NCBI GenBank assembly: GCA_948875265.1 | Contig: CAQRYF010000013.1 | Location: forward strand, 1-33,590 | Origin: an uncultured Clostridia bacterium | GTDB lineage: Bacteria; Bacillota; Clostridia; TANB77; CAG-508 | Reading direction: 5' to 3' | Length of the DNA: 33,590 nt | In this document: piece after piece, positions 1 through 7,546 of the stretch | Position numbering within the stretch: the first letter of the stretch is position 1 | Layout: every line of letters starts with the position of its first letter | The notes under the pieces: generated by a model | The model's database searches: none | What the model was told of the DNA's origin: nothing | Seen by the model: only the letters and a program-made list of their open reading frames with translations | Translations under genes and position numbers: made by a program

Positions 1-28
1 GTTGCCTAATATAAACTTAATCAAAAAG

Positions 29-53
29 TGTCTAACTTTTTGGGTTCAGTTCA
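29..53 (+). repeat. Possible IS3-family (IS150-type) terminal inverted repeat
   Basis: The 25 bases from 29 to 53 (beginning TGTCTAAC, ending CAGTTCA) resemble the right-hand terminal repeat of IS150-subgroup IS3 elements, whose outer ends read roughly TGAACTGA...AGTTAGACA. In this orientation the element would lie to the left, outside the window, with 54 as the first flanking base. The segment also sits in the loop of an inverted repeat (6-15 with 60-69), so it could instead be part of a terminator-like fold for the minus-strand gene ending at 66. No transposase is visible. Confidence 0.4.
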
Positions 54-65
54 TAATTTTTTATA

Positions 66-611
66 TTAGCTTTTTTTATCATTTAATAATATATTCAAAA
101 TTTGTGGATAAATATTAGTAGCATTTTTATTCCAATTATCCACAATACGCTTTGCTCGTTCTCTGGAACCTGCAAAAGTTTTTACTTCAAATATTGTTTC
201 ATTATTTTCTACAATTTTACATTTTATAGTATAATTATTCTCGCTTTTAGGAATGAATTCAGCAATAACAGAAGACTCTTCTTCTATACTAGCGAATTCT
301 TTTTCAAAAATATTGTCTGCCTTTAATTTCATTATTCCTGGTAATACGTCTTTTGTAAGAATATATGCATTTTTTCCTTCAGAGGTAATCTTGATTAATG
401 GTTCTTCTTCTTTTGTATGTGAACCTACTAACTTTGAATCTATTAAATCTGTTAAAACTTGTTTAAAATAAAAATAATTTATATTATTAATTGAAGTTAT
501 TATTTTAAATAAATCATCTTGTCTTATATCATTATTTATTAGATTTAATATATATAAGATTAAAACCTTATTTTCTGCCAAAGTAGTAGCATTATCTGAA
601 CTTGAACTCAT
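66..611 (-). CDS. DUF4364-like protein
   Basis: A 181-residue protein resembling the DUF4364 family of Firmicutes, in which an N-terminal winged-helix-like region (here containing LAENKVLILYILNLI and the NYFYFKQVLTDLIDS stretch) precedes an alpha/beta tail. A DNA-binding or regulatory role is inferred from the fold only. The ATG at 611 is chosen over a GTG at 620 because the AAGGAG site (620-625) overlaps the GTG but sits 8 bases before the ATG. It is divergent from ldh and shares an intergenic region of about 160 bases. Its 3' end abuts a possible IS end. Family assignment is from recognition and is moderately sure. Confidence 0.6.
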   Translation of the reverse strand: MSSSSDNATTLAENKVLILYILNLINNDIRQDDLFKIITSINNINYFYFKQVLTDLIDSKLVGSHTKEEEPLIKITSEGKNAYILTKDVLPGIMKLKADNIFEKEFASIEEESSVIAEFIPKSENNYTIKCKIVENNETIFEVKTFAGSRERAKRIVDNWNKNATNIYPQILNILLNDKKS

Positions 612-711
612 AAATAGCACTCCTTACTTTGATTTTTTCAAATTATATCACAGTTTACAAAAAAAGTAAAATAAAATTAGATAAAAACTTTTAAATATTA
701 TAAAGTGGTGG

Positions 712-717
712 TATAAT
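712..717 (+). promoter_or_regulatory. Probable -10 element of ldh promoter
   Basis: A consensus TATAAT at 712-717 lies about 50 bases before the ldh start codon. The -35 position (about 689-694) is poor, so an activator may help. Seen directly; function inferred. Confidence 0.5.
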
Positions 718-768
718 ATTAAAATAAAACAGGTGCTAACCTTATAAAAGAAGATGAGGAGTGATTAT

Positions 769-1722
769 ATGAAAAAAGGTAAAATTGTTTTAATTGGAAC
801 TGGATTTGTTGGAATGAGTATGGCATATTCTATGCTAAATAGAGGTGGAATAAATGAACTTATTTTAATTGATATAGATAAAGATAAAACAATAGGAGAA
901 GAAATGGATTTATCTCATGGACTTCCTTATGCGCCACAAAAAATGAAAATAAAAGCTGGAGATTATTCTGATTGTAAAGATGCTCAAATAGTAGTAATCA
1001 CTGCAGGGATTGCTCAGAAACCAGGTCAAACAAGATTAGAACTTGCAGAAGTTAATACTAAAATAATGAAACAAATAACTAGAAATATAATGGAGAGTGG
1101 ATTTGACGGAATCATAATTGTAGCAAGTAATCCTGTTGATTTAATGTCATATGTTGTATCACAAGTTTCAGGACTTCCTAAAAATAGAGTTATAGGATCA
1201 GGGACAGTACTAGATACAGCTAGACTTCGCTATTTAATGGCTGATTATTTAAAATTATCTAGTAAAAACATTCATGCTTATATTATGGGAGAACATGGAG
1301 ATTCTTCATTTGTACCATGGGAACATGCTTATGTAGGATGTAAGAAAATAAAAGATATAATGAAGGATAATAACTATCCAATGGAAGATTTAGTGAAAAT
1401 ACATAGAGGAGTTGTAGAAGCTGCCTATGAAATAATAGAAAAGAAAAAAGCAACCTACTATGGAATTGGTATGGCACTAAATAGGTTGGTTAGAGCTATA
1501 TTAGATGATGAAAACTCAATATTAACAGTATCCACATATTTAGAAAATCAATATGGACAAGATGATATATATATTGGTGTACCAGCTGTAATTAATAGTA
1601 ATGGAGTACGAGAATTGTTAGATATAGATTTAAATGAGGAAGAACAAGCTAAATTAGATAATAGTTGTAAGTTAATAAAAGAAATGAGAAAAACATCAAT
1701 TGATAAAATAATTAATGAATAA
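769..1722 (+). CDS. ldh: L-lactate dehydrogenase
   Basis: Cytoplasmic NAD-dependent enzyme that interconverts pyruvate and L-lactate and regenerates NAD during fermentation. At 317 residues it has the usual family length. The N-terminal Rossmann motif GTGFVG (residues 10-15) is intact, followed by the NPVD stretch, the substrate-side GSGTVLDTARLR segment and the active-site loop IMGEHGDSSFVPW with its catalytic histidine. The ATG at 769 is preferred to one at 754 because GAGGAG (756-761) lies 7 bases upstream of it. It is a single-gene unit closed by a hairpin terminator. The HGDS active site argues for lactate rather than malate dehydrogenase. Confidence 0.93.
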   Translation: MKKGKIVLIGTGFVGMSMAYSMLNRGGINELILIDIDKDKTIGEEMDLSHGLPYAPQKMKIKAGDYSDCKDAQIVVITAGIAQKPGQTRLELAEVNTKIMKQITRNIMESGFDGIIIVASNPVDLMSYVVSQVSGLPKNRVIGSGTVLDTARLRYLMADYLKLSSKNIHAYIMGEHGDSSFVPWEHAYVGCKKIKDIMKDNNYPMEDLVKIHRGVVEAAYEIIEKKKATYYGIGMALNRLVRAILDDENSILTVSTYLENQYGQDDIYIGVPAVINSNGVRELLDIDLNEEEQAKLDNSCKLIKEMRKTSIDKIINE

Positions 1723-1733
1723 TTATATTTATA

Positions 1734-1765
1734 TGTCAATATAGTAAATTATATTGGCATTTTTT
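1734..1765 (+). terminator. Rho-independent terminator of ldh
   Basis: A 10-bp stem (1734-1743 with 1750-1759, one G-U pair, 6-base loop) is followed directly by a T run at 1760-1765. Confidence 0.85.
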
Positions 1766-1840
1766 ATGATAAATATTTGTAATATTACAGAAAAAAACTA
1801 GTAAAATTTTGTTATAAAACTAAAAAAATCCAAAAAACTG

Positions 1841-1869
1841 TTGACATAGGGATAAAAGCATTGTATAAT
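1841..1869 (+). promoter_or_regulatory. Main S10 operon promoter
   Basis: TTGACA at 1841-1846, a 17-base spacer and TATAAT at 1864-1869 make a perfect vegetative sigma-A promoter, the strongest in the window. Transcription would begin near 1876, leaving a leader of about 265 bases before rpsJ. Confidence 0.92.
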
Positions 1870-1875
1870 ATTTAA

Positions 1876-2142
1876 GCATGAGTTTAGCGTTGAAGCTGAA
1901 TGTGGCTACATTCTACATTTCCGTAGTGATGGAGGGAACTTCAGTGGAGTATGTCATGGCAAAGACCAGGCGGTAAGTTTTATAAAAATAGCACTTATCC
2001 CAGAATTATCATGCATATTTTGGGTTTTTATATAGGTGATATTCAAAACACCAGAGTGCGTTTTAACTTGCCACGGTAATTTGGGTAGCTAATAATAGCT
2101 ATCACAGCAAAAAAATAAATTTTAAAAGGAGGGAAAATTACA
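1876..2142 (+). promoter_or_regulatory. Structured S10 operon leader RNA
   Basis: About 265 untranslated bases separate the promoter from rpsJ. Visible structure includes TGAAG 1891-1895 facing CTTCA 1939-1943, a perfect 6-bp hairpin (1898-1903 with 1908-1913, loop GGCT), an 8-bp terminator-like hairpin at 1999-2024 followed by five Ts, and a late hairpin around TAGCTA near 2085-2100. TGGCAA (1957-1962) can also pair with TTGCCA further down (about 2068-2073), which would give an alternative fold. No ORF with a ribosome binding site is seen. In E. coli, L4 regulates this operon through its leader; whether L4 or another protein acts here is unknown. Confidence 0.6.
1999..2029 (+). terminator. 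Terminator-like hairpin inside S10 leader (possible attenuator)
   Basis: CCCAGAAT (1999-2006) pairs with ATTTTGGG (2017-2024), 8 bp with one G-U pair, followed by TTTTT at 2025-2029. Its position inside the leader and upstream of the first gene suggests transcription attenuation. Confidence 0.55.
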
Positions 2143-2466
2143 ATGGCAAACACAGTAGCAACAAGTGAAAAAATTAGAATAAGACTAAAAGCATATGACC
2201 ATGTAGTTTTAGATCAGTCTGCTGAAAAGATAGTAGATACTGCTAAAAAAACAGGAGCAAAGGTTTCAGGTCCTATTCCATTACCAACACAAAAAGAAAT
2301 AGTAACAATCTTACGTTCTCCACATAAATATAAAGATTCAAGAGAACAATTCGAAATGAGAACACATAAAAGAGTTATTGATATTCTTTATCCAACACAA
2401 AAAACAGTTGACAGTCTAATGAAATTAGAATTACCAGCTGGTGTTGATATAGAAATCAAACTATAA
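2143..2466 (+). CDS. rpsJ: 30S ribosomal protein S10
   Basis: First gene of the S10 operon. S10 sits in the 30S head and, as NusE, also joins the NusB antitermination complex. The 107-residue protein carries the family signatures KIRIRLKAYDHVVLDQSA, GPIPLPT and the loop HKYKDSREQFEMRTHKR. It is slightly longer than the usual 102-103 residues because of a short N-terminal extension before the conserved IRIRLK strand. The ATG is set by AAAGGAGGG at 2125-2133, 9 bases upstream. Translation may be affected by the long folded leader just upstream. Confidence 0.97.
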   Translation: MANTVATSEKIRIRLKAYDHVVLDQSAEKIVDTAKKTGAKVSGPIPLPTQKEIVTILRSPHKYKDSREQFEMRTHKRVIDILYPTQKTVDSLMKLELPAGVDIEIKL

Positions 2467-2576
2467 TTTTATTAAGAAGAAAAAGACTACATATATTGTA
2501 GCAACAAAACCAAGCTGGTATACATTTTATTCAAATGCAATTTAAATATCAGCCAATAGTTAGGAGGAAATAAACA

Positions 2577-3212
2577 ATGAAAAAAGGAATTATCGGAAAA
2601 AAAATCGGTATGACTCAGATTTTCGATGAAAAAGGAAATGTAATTCCTGTAACAGTTATCGAAACAGAAGGAAATATTGTAGCTCAAGTTAAAACTGTAG
2701 AAACTGATGGTTACAATGCAATACAATTAGGGTATGGAGAAGTTAAAGATAAACATATCAATAAACCAGAAGCAGGACATTTTGCAAAAGCAAAATTATC
2801 TAACAAAAAACATTTAAGGGAATTTAGATTAGATTCAATTGAAGGTTACAAAGTTGGAGATGAAGTTAAAGCAGATATCTTTGAAGCTGGAGAAAAAATA
2901 GATGTTCAAGGAACATCAAAAGGAAAAGGATTCCAAGGTGTTATTAAAAGACATGGACAACATAGAGGACCAATGGGGCATGGGTCTATGTATCATAGAA
3001 GACCAGGTTCAATGGGATCTACATCAACACCAGGTAGAGTATTTAAAGGTAAAAAGTTACCAGGACATATGGGAAGAGTTACAGTTACAATACAAAACTT
3101 AGATGTTGTAAAAGTAGATATGGATAAAAACGTAATATTAGTAAAAGGAAGTGTTCCAGGACCAAAAGGAGCTATCCTTAAAGTAAAATCAGCTGTAAAG
3201 GCTAGTAAATAA
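2577..3212 (+). CDS. rplC: 50S ribosomal protein L3
   Basis: L3 is an early 23S rRNA assembly protein whose extended loop reaches the peptidyl transferase centre. The 211-residue length is normal. The start MKKGIIGKKIGMTQIF and the central HRGPMGHGSMYHRRPGSMG loop are diagnostic. It follows rpsJ after a 110-base spacer that contains a small hairpin (2487-2491 with 2497-2501). A GGAGG-type site lies 8-9 bases before the ATG. It is cotranscribed with rpsJ and rplD. Confidence 0.97.
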   Translation: MKKGIIGKKIGMTQIFDEKGNVIPVTVIETEGNIVAQVKTVETDGYNAIQLGYGEVKDKHINKPEAGHFAKAKLSNKKHLREFRLDSIEGYKVGDEVKADIFEAGEKIDVQGTSKGKGFQGVIKRHGQHRGPMGHGSMYHRRPGSMGSTSTPGRVFKGKKLPGHMGRVTVTIQNLDVVKVDMDKNVILVKGSVPGPKGAILKVKSAVKASK

Positions 3213-3233
3213 TAGGAAGGAGGAAATTAGATC

Positions 3234-3857
3234 ATGCCAAAAGTAGACGTATATGATATAAAAGGTAAAAAAGTAAGTGATATAGAATTAGCTGATAATG
3301 TATTTGGAATTGAACCAAATGAAAATATAGTTCACGCTGTATTAGTTAATTATTTAGCTAATCAAAGACAAGGTACACAAAGTACAAAAACAAGAGCAGA
3401 AGTTCGTGGTGGTGGAAGAAAACCATGGAGACAAAAAGGAACAGGTAGAGCAAGACAAGGAAGTATTAGAGCTCCACAATGGATTAAAGGTGGTATAGCT
3501 TTAGGTCCAAAACCTCGTTCATACAAATATACAGTAAATAAAAAAGAAAGAAGACTTGCTATTAAGTCAATATTAAGTTCTAAAGTATTAGAAAAAGAAT
3601 TAACAGTAGTTGATAAATTAGAATTAAAAGAAATCAAAACAAAATCAATGGTAAATGCTTTATCAGCATTAAAAGTTGAAGGAAAAACATTAATAGTTGT
3701 TCCAGAAAATAATAAGAATGTTTTAATGTCTGCAAGAAATATTGAAGGAGTTAAAACAATTACAGCTAACAACATTAACGTATTTGATTTATTAAAATAT
3801 ACAAATCTAATTTTACCAGTAGATACTGTTAAAAAATTAGAGGAGGTGTACGCATAA
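3234..3857 (+). CDS. rplD: 50S ribosomal protein L4
   Basis: L4 binds 23S rRNA, and its long loop lines the peptide exit tunnel; that loop is seen here in the glycine- and arginine-rich region RGGGRKPWRQKGTGRARQGS (about residues 59-78). The 207-residue length matches the family. In E. coli L4 represses its own operon through the S10 leader, which makes it the first candidate regulator for the folded leader at 1876-2142, although no binding site can be proven here. Its stop codon overlaps the rplW start by one base, suggesting translational coupling. Confidence 0.97.
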   Translation: MPKVDVYDIKGKKVSDIELADNVFGIEPNENIVHAVLVNYLANQRQGTQSTKTRAEVRGGGRKPWRQKGTGRARQGSIRAPQWIKGGIALGPKPRSYKYTVNKKERRLAIKSILSSKVLEKELTVVDKLELKEIKTKSMVNALSALKVEGKTLIVVPENNKNVLMSARNIEGVKTITANNINVFDLLKYTNLILPVDTVKKLEEVYA

Positions 3858-4204
3858 TGTTACCAGAAGAAATAATAATTGCACCAATTGTTACTGAAAA
3901 AAGTAATAATAAATTACAAGAAGGTAAATATACTTTCAAAGTAAATAAAAAAGCAACAAAAGTTGAAATAGCAAAAGCTGTTGAAAAACTTTTTGAAGTA
4001 AAAGTATTAAAAGTAAACACTATGAATGTAAATGGAAAGAAAAAAAGAGTAGGATACCATGTAGGTAAAACTTCAGATTGGAAAAAAGCTATAGTAACTA
4101 TAGATACAAATCCAGGTGAAGCAACATACTTAGCTAAAGGTGGAAAAGAAACTAAAGCTACAAAGAAATTCAAAGATTCAATTGATGAATTTATGGGAGC
4201 ATAG
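3857..4204 (+). CDS. rplW: 50S ribosomal protein L23
   Basis: L23 lies at the exit of the peptide tunnel and docks trigger factor and the signal recognition particle. The 115-residue protein starts MLPEEIIIAPIVTEKS, typical of L23, and carries the basic loop VNGKKKRVGYHVGK. It is longer than the usual 95-100 residues through an extended C-terminal tail that ends in FKDSIDEFMGA. The start overlaps the rplD stop by one base and uses a GGAGGTG site inside rplD. Confidence 0.95.
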   Translation: MLPEEIIIAPIVTEKSNNKLQEGKYTFKVNKKATKVEIAKAVEKLFEVKVLKVNTMNVNGKKKRVGYHVGKTSDWKKAIVTIDTNPGEATYLAKGGKETKATKKFKDSIDEFMGA

Positions 4205-4216
4205 TTGAAAAGTAAA

Positions 4217-4275
4217 TATCGGGAAAGAACCCGGATAATAAAGAATATCTGCAAATGGAGCAGGAAAAAATCCAT
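4217..4275 (+). other. Folded rplW-rplB spacer (hairpin plus pseudoknot-like element)
   Basis: A GGG/CCC hairpin with TATC/GATA extension spans 4217-4237. Next, CTGC (4249-4252) pairs with GCAG (4260-4263), while ATGGA inside that loop (4255-4259) matches TCCAT (4271-4275): the geometry of an H-type pseudoknot, about 20 bases before the rplB ribosome binding site. Complementarity is seen; function is unproven. Confidence 0.35.
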
Positions 4276-4302
4276 TAAAGAAGAAAAGGAGAGAAAAAGA
4301 AA

Positions 4303-5130
4303 ATGGCAATGAAACATTTTAAACCATATACACCATCAAGAAGAAATATGACAGTTTCTGATTTTGCAGAAGTAACAAAGAAAACTCCTGAAAAATCATT
4401 ACTTGCAAAGAAAAAGAAAAATGCAGGAAGAAACTCATATGGTAGAATTACAGTAAGACACCAAGGTGGTGGAAACAGACAAAAATATAGAATTATTGAT
4501 TTTAAAAGAATAAAGGATAATATGGAAGCAACTGTAATTGGTATCGAATATGATCCAAACAGAAGTGCTAACATCGCTTTAATTCAATATGAAGATGGAG
4601 AAAAAGCATATATATTAGCTCCACAAGGATTAACAGATGGAGATAAAGTAATATCAGGAGAAGCAGTTGATATTAAACCAGGTAACTGTATGCCAATTAC
4701 TTCAATTCCAGTAGGTACTTTAATCCACAATATTGAATTAAATCCAAAACAAGGTGGAAAGTTAGTTAAAGCTGCAGGTCAAAGTGCACAATTAATGGCT
4801 AAAGAAGGAAAATATGCACATGTAAGACTTCCATCTGGTGAAATGAGACTGATTTTAGCTAAATGTAGAGCTACAATTGGTGTAATAGGAAACAGCGACC
4901 ATGAAAATGTTAAGATTGGTAAAGCAGGTAGAAAAAGACATATGGGAATTAGACCAACAGTTAGAGGTTCTGTAATGAACCCAGTAGATCACCCACATGG
5001 TGGTGGTGAAGGTAGAGCTCCAGTAGGACACGCAGGACCAATGACACCTTGGGGTAAACCAGCTCTTGGATATAAAACAAGAAATAAAAAGAAACAATCT
5101 AATAAATTTATTGTTAAGAGAAGAAAATAG
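4303..5130 (+). CDS. rplB: 50S ribosomal protein L2
   Basis: L2 is a primary 23S rRNA-binding protein needed for subunit joining and peptidyl transferase activity. The 275 residues match the family length. The N-terminal OB-like region holds YGRITVRHQGGGNRQKYR, and the C-terminal part holds the invariant NPVDHPHGGGEGRAPVG with the conserved histidine. The basic tail ends FIVKRRK. It follows rplW after a 98-base folded spacer, unusually long for this operon, and has an AAAGGAG site. Confidence 0.97.
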   Translation: MAMKHFKPYTPSRRNMTVSDFAEVTKKTPEKSLLAKKKKNAGRNSYGRITVRHQGGGNRQKYRIIDFKRIKDNMEATVIGIEYDPNRSANIALIQYEDGEKAYILAPQGLTDGDKVISGEAVDIKPGNCMPITSIPVGTLIHNIELNPKQGGKLVKAAGQSAQLMAKEGKYAHVRLPSGEMRLILAKCRATIGVIGNSDHENVKIGKAGRKRHMGIRPTVRGSVMNPVDHPHGGGEGRAPVGHAGPMTPWGKPALGYKTRNKKKQSNKFIVKRRK

Positions 5131-5131
5131 T

Positions 5132-5184
5132 TCCTATAAAATTAGAATGATATATATTCTAATTTGTAGGACGGAGAAATCCGT
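5132..5184 (+). other. Two stacked hairpins in rplB-rpsS spacer
   Basis: TCCTA (5132-5136) plus AAATTAGAAT (5139-5148) pair with ATTCTAATTT (5156-5165) plus TAGGA (5167-5171), a 15-bp interrupted stem. It abuts a 5-bp hairpin (5171-5175 with 5180-5184) closed by a GAAA tetraloop. There is no T run, so this is not a typical terminator. It could stabilise, process or regulate the mRNA. Confidence 0.5.
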
Positions 5185-5229
5185 TGAAGTAATAATAAAA
5201 TAAAACTCTGGAAAGGAGGACATTTTAAT

Positions 5230-5505
5230 ATGTCAAGATCAAGCAAGAAAAAGCCATTTGTACAAGAGAAACTATTAAAAAGAATTGAAGCTATGAATGA
5301 AACAGGAAGTAAAGAAGTTTTAAAAACATGGTCAAGAGCTTCAACAATATATCCACAAATGGTTGGCCATACAATAGCTGTACATGATGGAAGAAAACAT
5401 GTTCCAATCTATATAGCAGAAGAAATGATAGGCCATAAATTAGGTGAATTTGCTCCTACAAGAACATATAAAGGGCATGCAGGAGACAAGAAAACAAAGA
5501 AATAA
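5230..5505 (+). CDS. rpsS: 30S ribosomal protein S19
   Basis: S19 forms a complex with S13 in the head of the 30S subunit near the A-site tRNA. The 91-residue length is normal. It begins MSRSSKKKPFV and contains the conserved GHKLGEFAPTRTYKGH segment near the C-terminus. A strong AAAGGAGG site precedes the ATG after a spacer carrying a long hairpin. It is cotranscribed with rplB and rplV. Confidence 0.97.
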   Translation: MSRSSKKKPFVQEKLLKRIEAMNETGSKEVLKTWSRASTIYPQMVGHTIAVHDGRKHVPIYIAEEMIGHKLGEFAPTRTYKGHAGDKKTKK

Positions 5506-5550
5506 ATAAAAGAGAAAAATAAAATTACTTACTAAAAGGAGGTAAATAAA

Positions 5551-5913
5551 GTGCAAGAGAAAGAAACAGCAGTTATAAACGAAGCTAGAGCAACTCTTAA
5601 ATTTGCAAGAATTTCAGCTAGAAAAGTTAAAATAGTAGCAGATTTAATAAGAGGAAAAAATGTTGATGAAGCTTTAGCAATAGTTAAATTCACACCAAAA
5701 GCATCTTCAGAATTAATAGAAAAATTATTAAAATCAGCAATTGCAAATGCTGAAAACAATCATGATATGAAACATGAAAATTTATATGTTGCTGAAATCT
5801 ATGCAAACCAAGGTCCAACATTAAAAAGAATTAGACCAGCTGCAAAAGGTTCAGCAGTAAGAATTAGAAAAAGAACAAGTCATATAACAATAGTATTAAG
5901 AGATGACAAATAG
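5551..5913 (+). CDS. rplV: 50S ribosomal protein L22
   Basis: L22 contacts all 23S rRNA domains, and its beta-hairpin lines the exit tunnel near the macrolide site. At 120 residues it is slightly longer than usual. The core ARATLKFARISARKVKIVAD and the hairpin QGPTLKRIRPAAKGSAVRIR are clear. The start is GTG at 5551, set by AAAGGAGG about 9 bases upstream; no in-frame ATG is better placed. A GTG start in a highly expressed operon is mildly unusual. Confidence 0.96.
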   Translation: MQEKETAVINEARATLKFARISARKVKIVADLIRGKNVDEALAIVKFTPKASSELIEKLLKSAIANAENNHDMKHENLYVAEIYANQGPTLKRIRPAAKGSAVRIRKRTSHITIVLRDDK

Positions 5914-5933
5914 GAAAGGAGGACTCATTTAAA

Positions 5934-6590
5934 ATGGGACAAAAAGTACATCCAACAGGTGTAAGAGTTGGTATAATTAAAGATTGGAACTCTAAATGGT
6001 ATGCAGATTCTAAAAATTTTGCAGATTATTTAGTAGAAGACCAAAAAATCCGTAAATTTTTAAAGAAAAAATTATATCTTGCTGGAATTTCTAAAATTGA
6101 AATAGAAAGAACAGCAAAAGCTGTAAAAGTAAACTTATATACTGCTAAACCAGGAATTGTTATTGGAAAAGGTGGAGCAGGAGTAGAAAGTGTAAAAGCA
6201 GAGCTTGCAAAATTAATAGGAAAAGATGTTAACTTAAATATCGTAGAAGTTAAAAACATCGATACAGATGCTCAATTAGTAGCAGAAAATATTGCTGGAC
6301 AATTAGAAAGAAGAATTTCATTCAGAAGAGCTATGAAACAATGTATGCAAAAATCTATGAAAGCAGGTGCTTTAGGAATTAAAACTGCAGTATCTGGAAG
6401 ATTAGGTGGAGCTGACATGGCTAGAACTGAATTCTATAAAGAAGGAAATATACCACTACAAACTTTAAGAGCTGATATTGATTATGGATTTGCAGAAGCA
6501 GATACAACATATGGAAAAATCGGTGTAAAAGTTTGGATATATAAAGGGGAAGTTCTTCCAGCTAAGAAAGTGGAAGGAGGAGACGAATAA
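5934..6590 (+). CDS. rpsC: 30S ribosomal protein S3
   Basis: S3 forms part of the mRNA entry channel and its helicase activity. The 218 residues include the N-terminal MGQKVHPTGVRVGIIKDW signature, a KH domain with the PGIVIGKGG loop (about residues 73-81), and the C-terminal DIDYGFAEADTTYGKIGVKVW segment. AAAGGAGG precedes the ATG. The last base of its stop codon is the first base of the rplP start, so the two are probably translationally coupled. Confidence 0.97.
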   Translation: MGQKVHPTGVRVGIIKDWNSKWYADSKNFADYLVEDQKIRKFLKKKLYLAGISKIEIERTAKAVKVNLYTAKPGIVIGKGGAGVESVKAELAKLIGKDVNLNIVEVKNIDTDAQLVAENIAGQLERRISFRRAMKQCMQKSMKAGALGIKTAVSGRLGGADMARTEFYKEGNIPLQTLRADIDYGFAEADTTYGKIGVKVWIYKGEVLPAKKVEGGDE

Positions 6591-7033
6591 TGCCATTAAT
6601 GCCAAAAAGAACAAAACATAGAAAAATGCAAAAAGGTAGAATGAGAGGAAAAGCAACAAGAGGTAATAAAGTTACAGATGGTGAATATGGAATTCAAGCT
6701 GTAACAGCTGGATTAATCACAGGTAACCAAATAGAAGCAGCCCGTATTGCTATGACTCGTTATATAAAAAGAGGTGGAAAAGTTTGGATTAAAATATTCC
6801 CAGACAAACCAATAACTGCAAAACCAATCGGTACTCGTATGGGTAAAGGTAAAGGTGCTCCAGAATATTGGGTAGCAGTAGTAAAACCAGGTAGAGTTAT
6901 GTTTGAAATAGCTGGTGTACCTGAAGAAACTGCAAGAGAAGCCTTAAGACTTGCTATGAACAAACTACCTAATAAAACAAAATTTGTAGCAAGAGAAACT
7001 GAAAAGGTAGGTGAAAATGATGAAGATAAATAA
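6590..7033 (+). CDS. rplP: 50S ribosomal protein L16
   Basis: L16 helps shape the A-site tRNA pocket of the 50S subunit. The 147-residue length is typical. The start MPLMPKRTKHRKMQKGRMRG and the motif PIGTRMGKGKGAPEYWVAVV are diagnostic. It overlaps the rpsC stop by one base and the start of rpmC by 14 bases, a compact arrangement suggesting coupled translation through S3-L16-L29. Confidence 0.97.
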   Translation: MPLMPKRTKHRKMQKGRMRGKATRGNKVTDGEYGIQAVTAGLITGNQIEAARIAMTRYIKRGGKVWIKIFPDKPITAKPIGTRMGKGKGAPEYWVAVVKPGRVMFEIAGVPEETAREALRLAMNKLPNKTKFVARETEKVGENDEDK

Positions 7034-7226
7034 AATAAGAGAAATGTCTTCACCAGATTTAGAGAAAGAATTAGGTGAACTAAAAACAGAATTATTCAAA
7101 TTAAAATTTAGTTTAGCTACAAATGGATTAGATAATCCAATGAAAATAAAAGAAGTAAAAAAAGATATAGCTAAAATAAATACAGTATTAACAGAAAGAA
7201 AAATAGCTGAATCTAAGAATGTATAA
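7020..7226 (+). CDS. rpmC: 50S ribosomal protein L29
   Basis: L29 is a small two-helix protein beside the tunnel exit that helps dock trigger factor. From the ATG at 7020 it has 68 residues starting MKINKIREMSSPDLEKEL, the standard L29 opening. Further in-frame starts exist at 7011 (GTG) and 7017 (ATG). The chosen one gives the usual N-terminus and sits about 8 bases after AGGTAGG. It overlaps the end of rplP, so ribosomes probably reinitiate. Confidence 0.92.
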   Translation: MKINKIREMSSPDLEKELGELKTELFKLKFSLATNGLDNPMKIKEVKKDIAKINTVLTERKIAESKNV

Positions 7227-7254
7227 ATAAAAAATAGCGAAAGGAGAAATCTAA

Positions 7255-7518
7255 ATGGAAGAAAGAAATCTTCGTAAAGTTATGGTTGGAACTGTAACAT
7301 CTAACAAAATGGATAAAACAGTTGTAGTAGCTGTTGAAACAAGTGTTAGACATAATGTTTATGGAAAAACTGTAAAAAGAACATATAAATTAAAAGCTCA
7401 TGATGAAGAAAATGTTTGCCAAATAGGAGACAAAGTAAAAGTAATGGAAACTAGACCTCTTTCTAAAGATAAAAGATGGAGAGTAGTAGAAGTTATGGAG
7501 AAAGCAGACATAAAATAA
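7255..7518 (+). CDS. rpsQ: 30S ribosomal protein S17
   Basis: S17 is an OB-fold protein that binds 16S rRNA early in assembly. The 87-residue protein has MVGTVTSNKMDKTVVVAVE, the KRTYKLKAHDEENVCQIGDKV region and METRPLSKDKRWRVVEV, all family hallmarks. AAAGGAG lies 8 bases before the ATG. It has the standard position between rpmC and rplN. Confidence 0.97.
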   Translation: MEERNLRKVMVGTVTSNKMDKTVVVAVETSVRHNVYGKTVKRTYKLKAHDEENVCQIGDKVKVMETRPLSKDKRWRVVEVMEKADIK

Positions 7519-7546
7519 TATTGAATAAGAAAGGAGTAACCATAAA

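Noticed and set aside
2957..2990. GGGG-type core-like string inside rplC
   Set aside because: It is coding sequence for the conserved MGHGS loop and has no flanking complementary stem.
3362..4317. Long minus-strand open frames across rplD and rplW
   Set aside because: They are antisense to well-conserved ribosomal genes, are low-complexity and hydrophobic, and lack ribosome binding sites.
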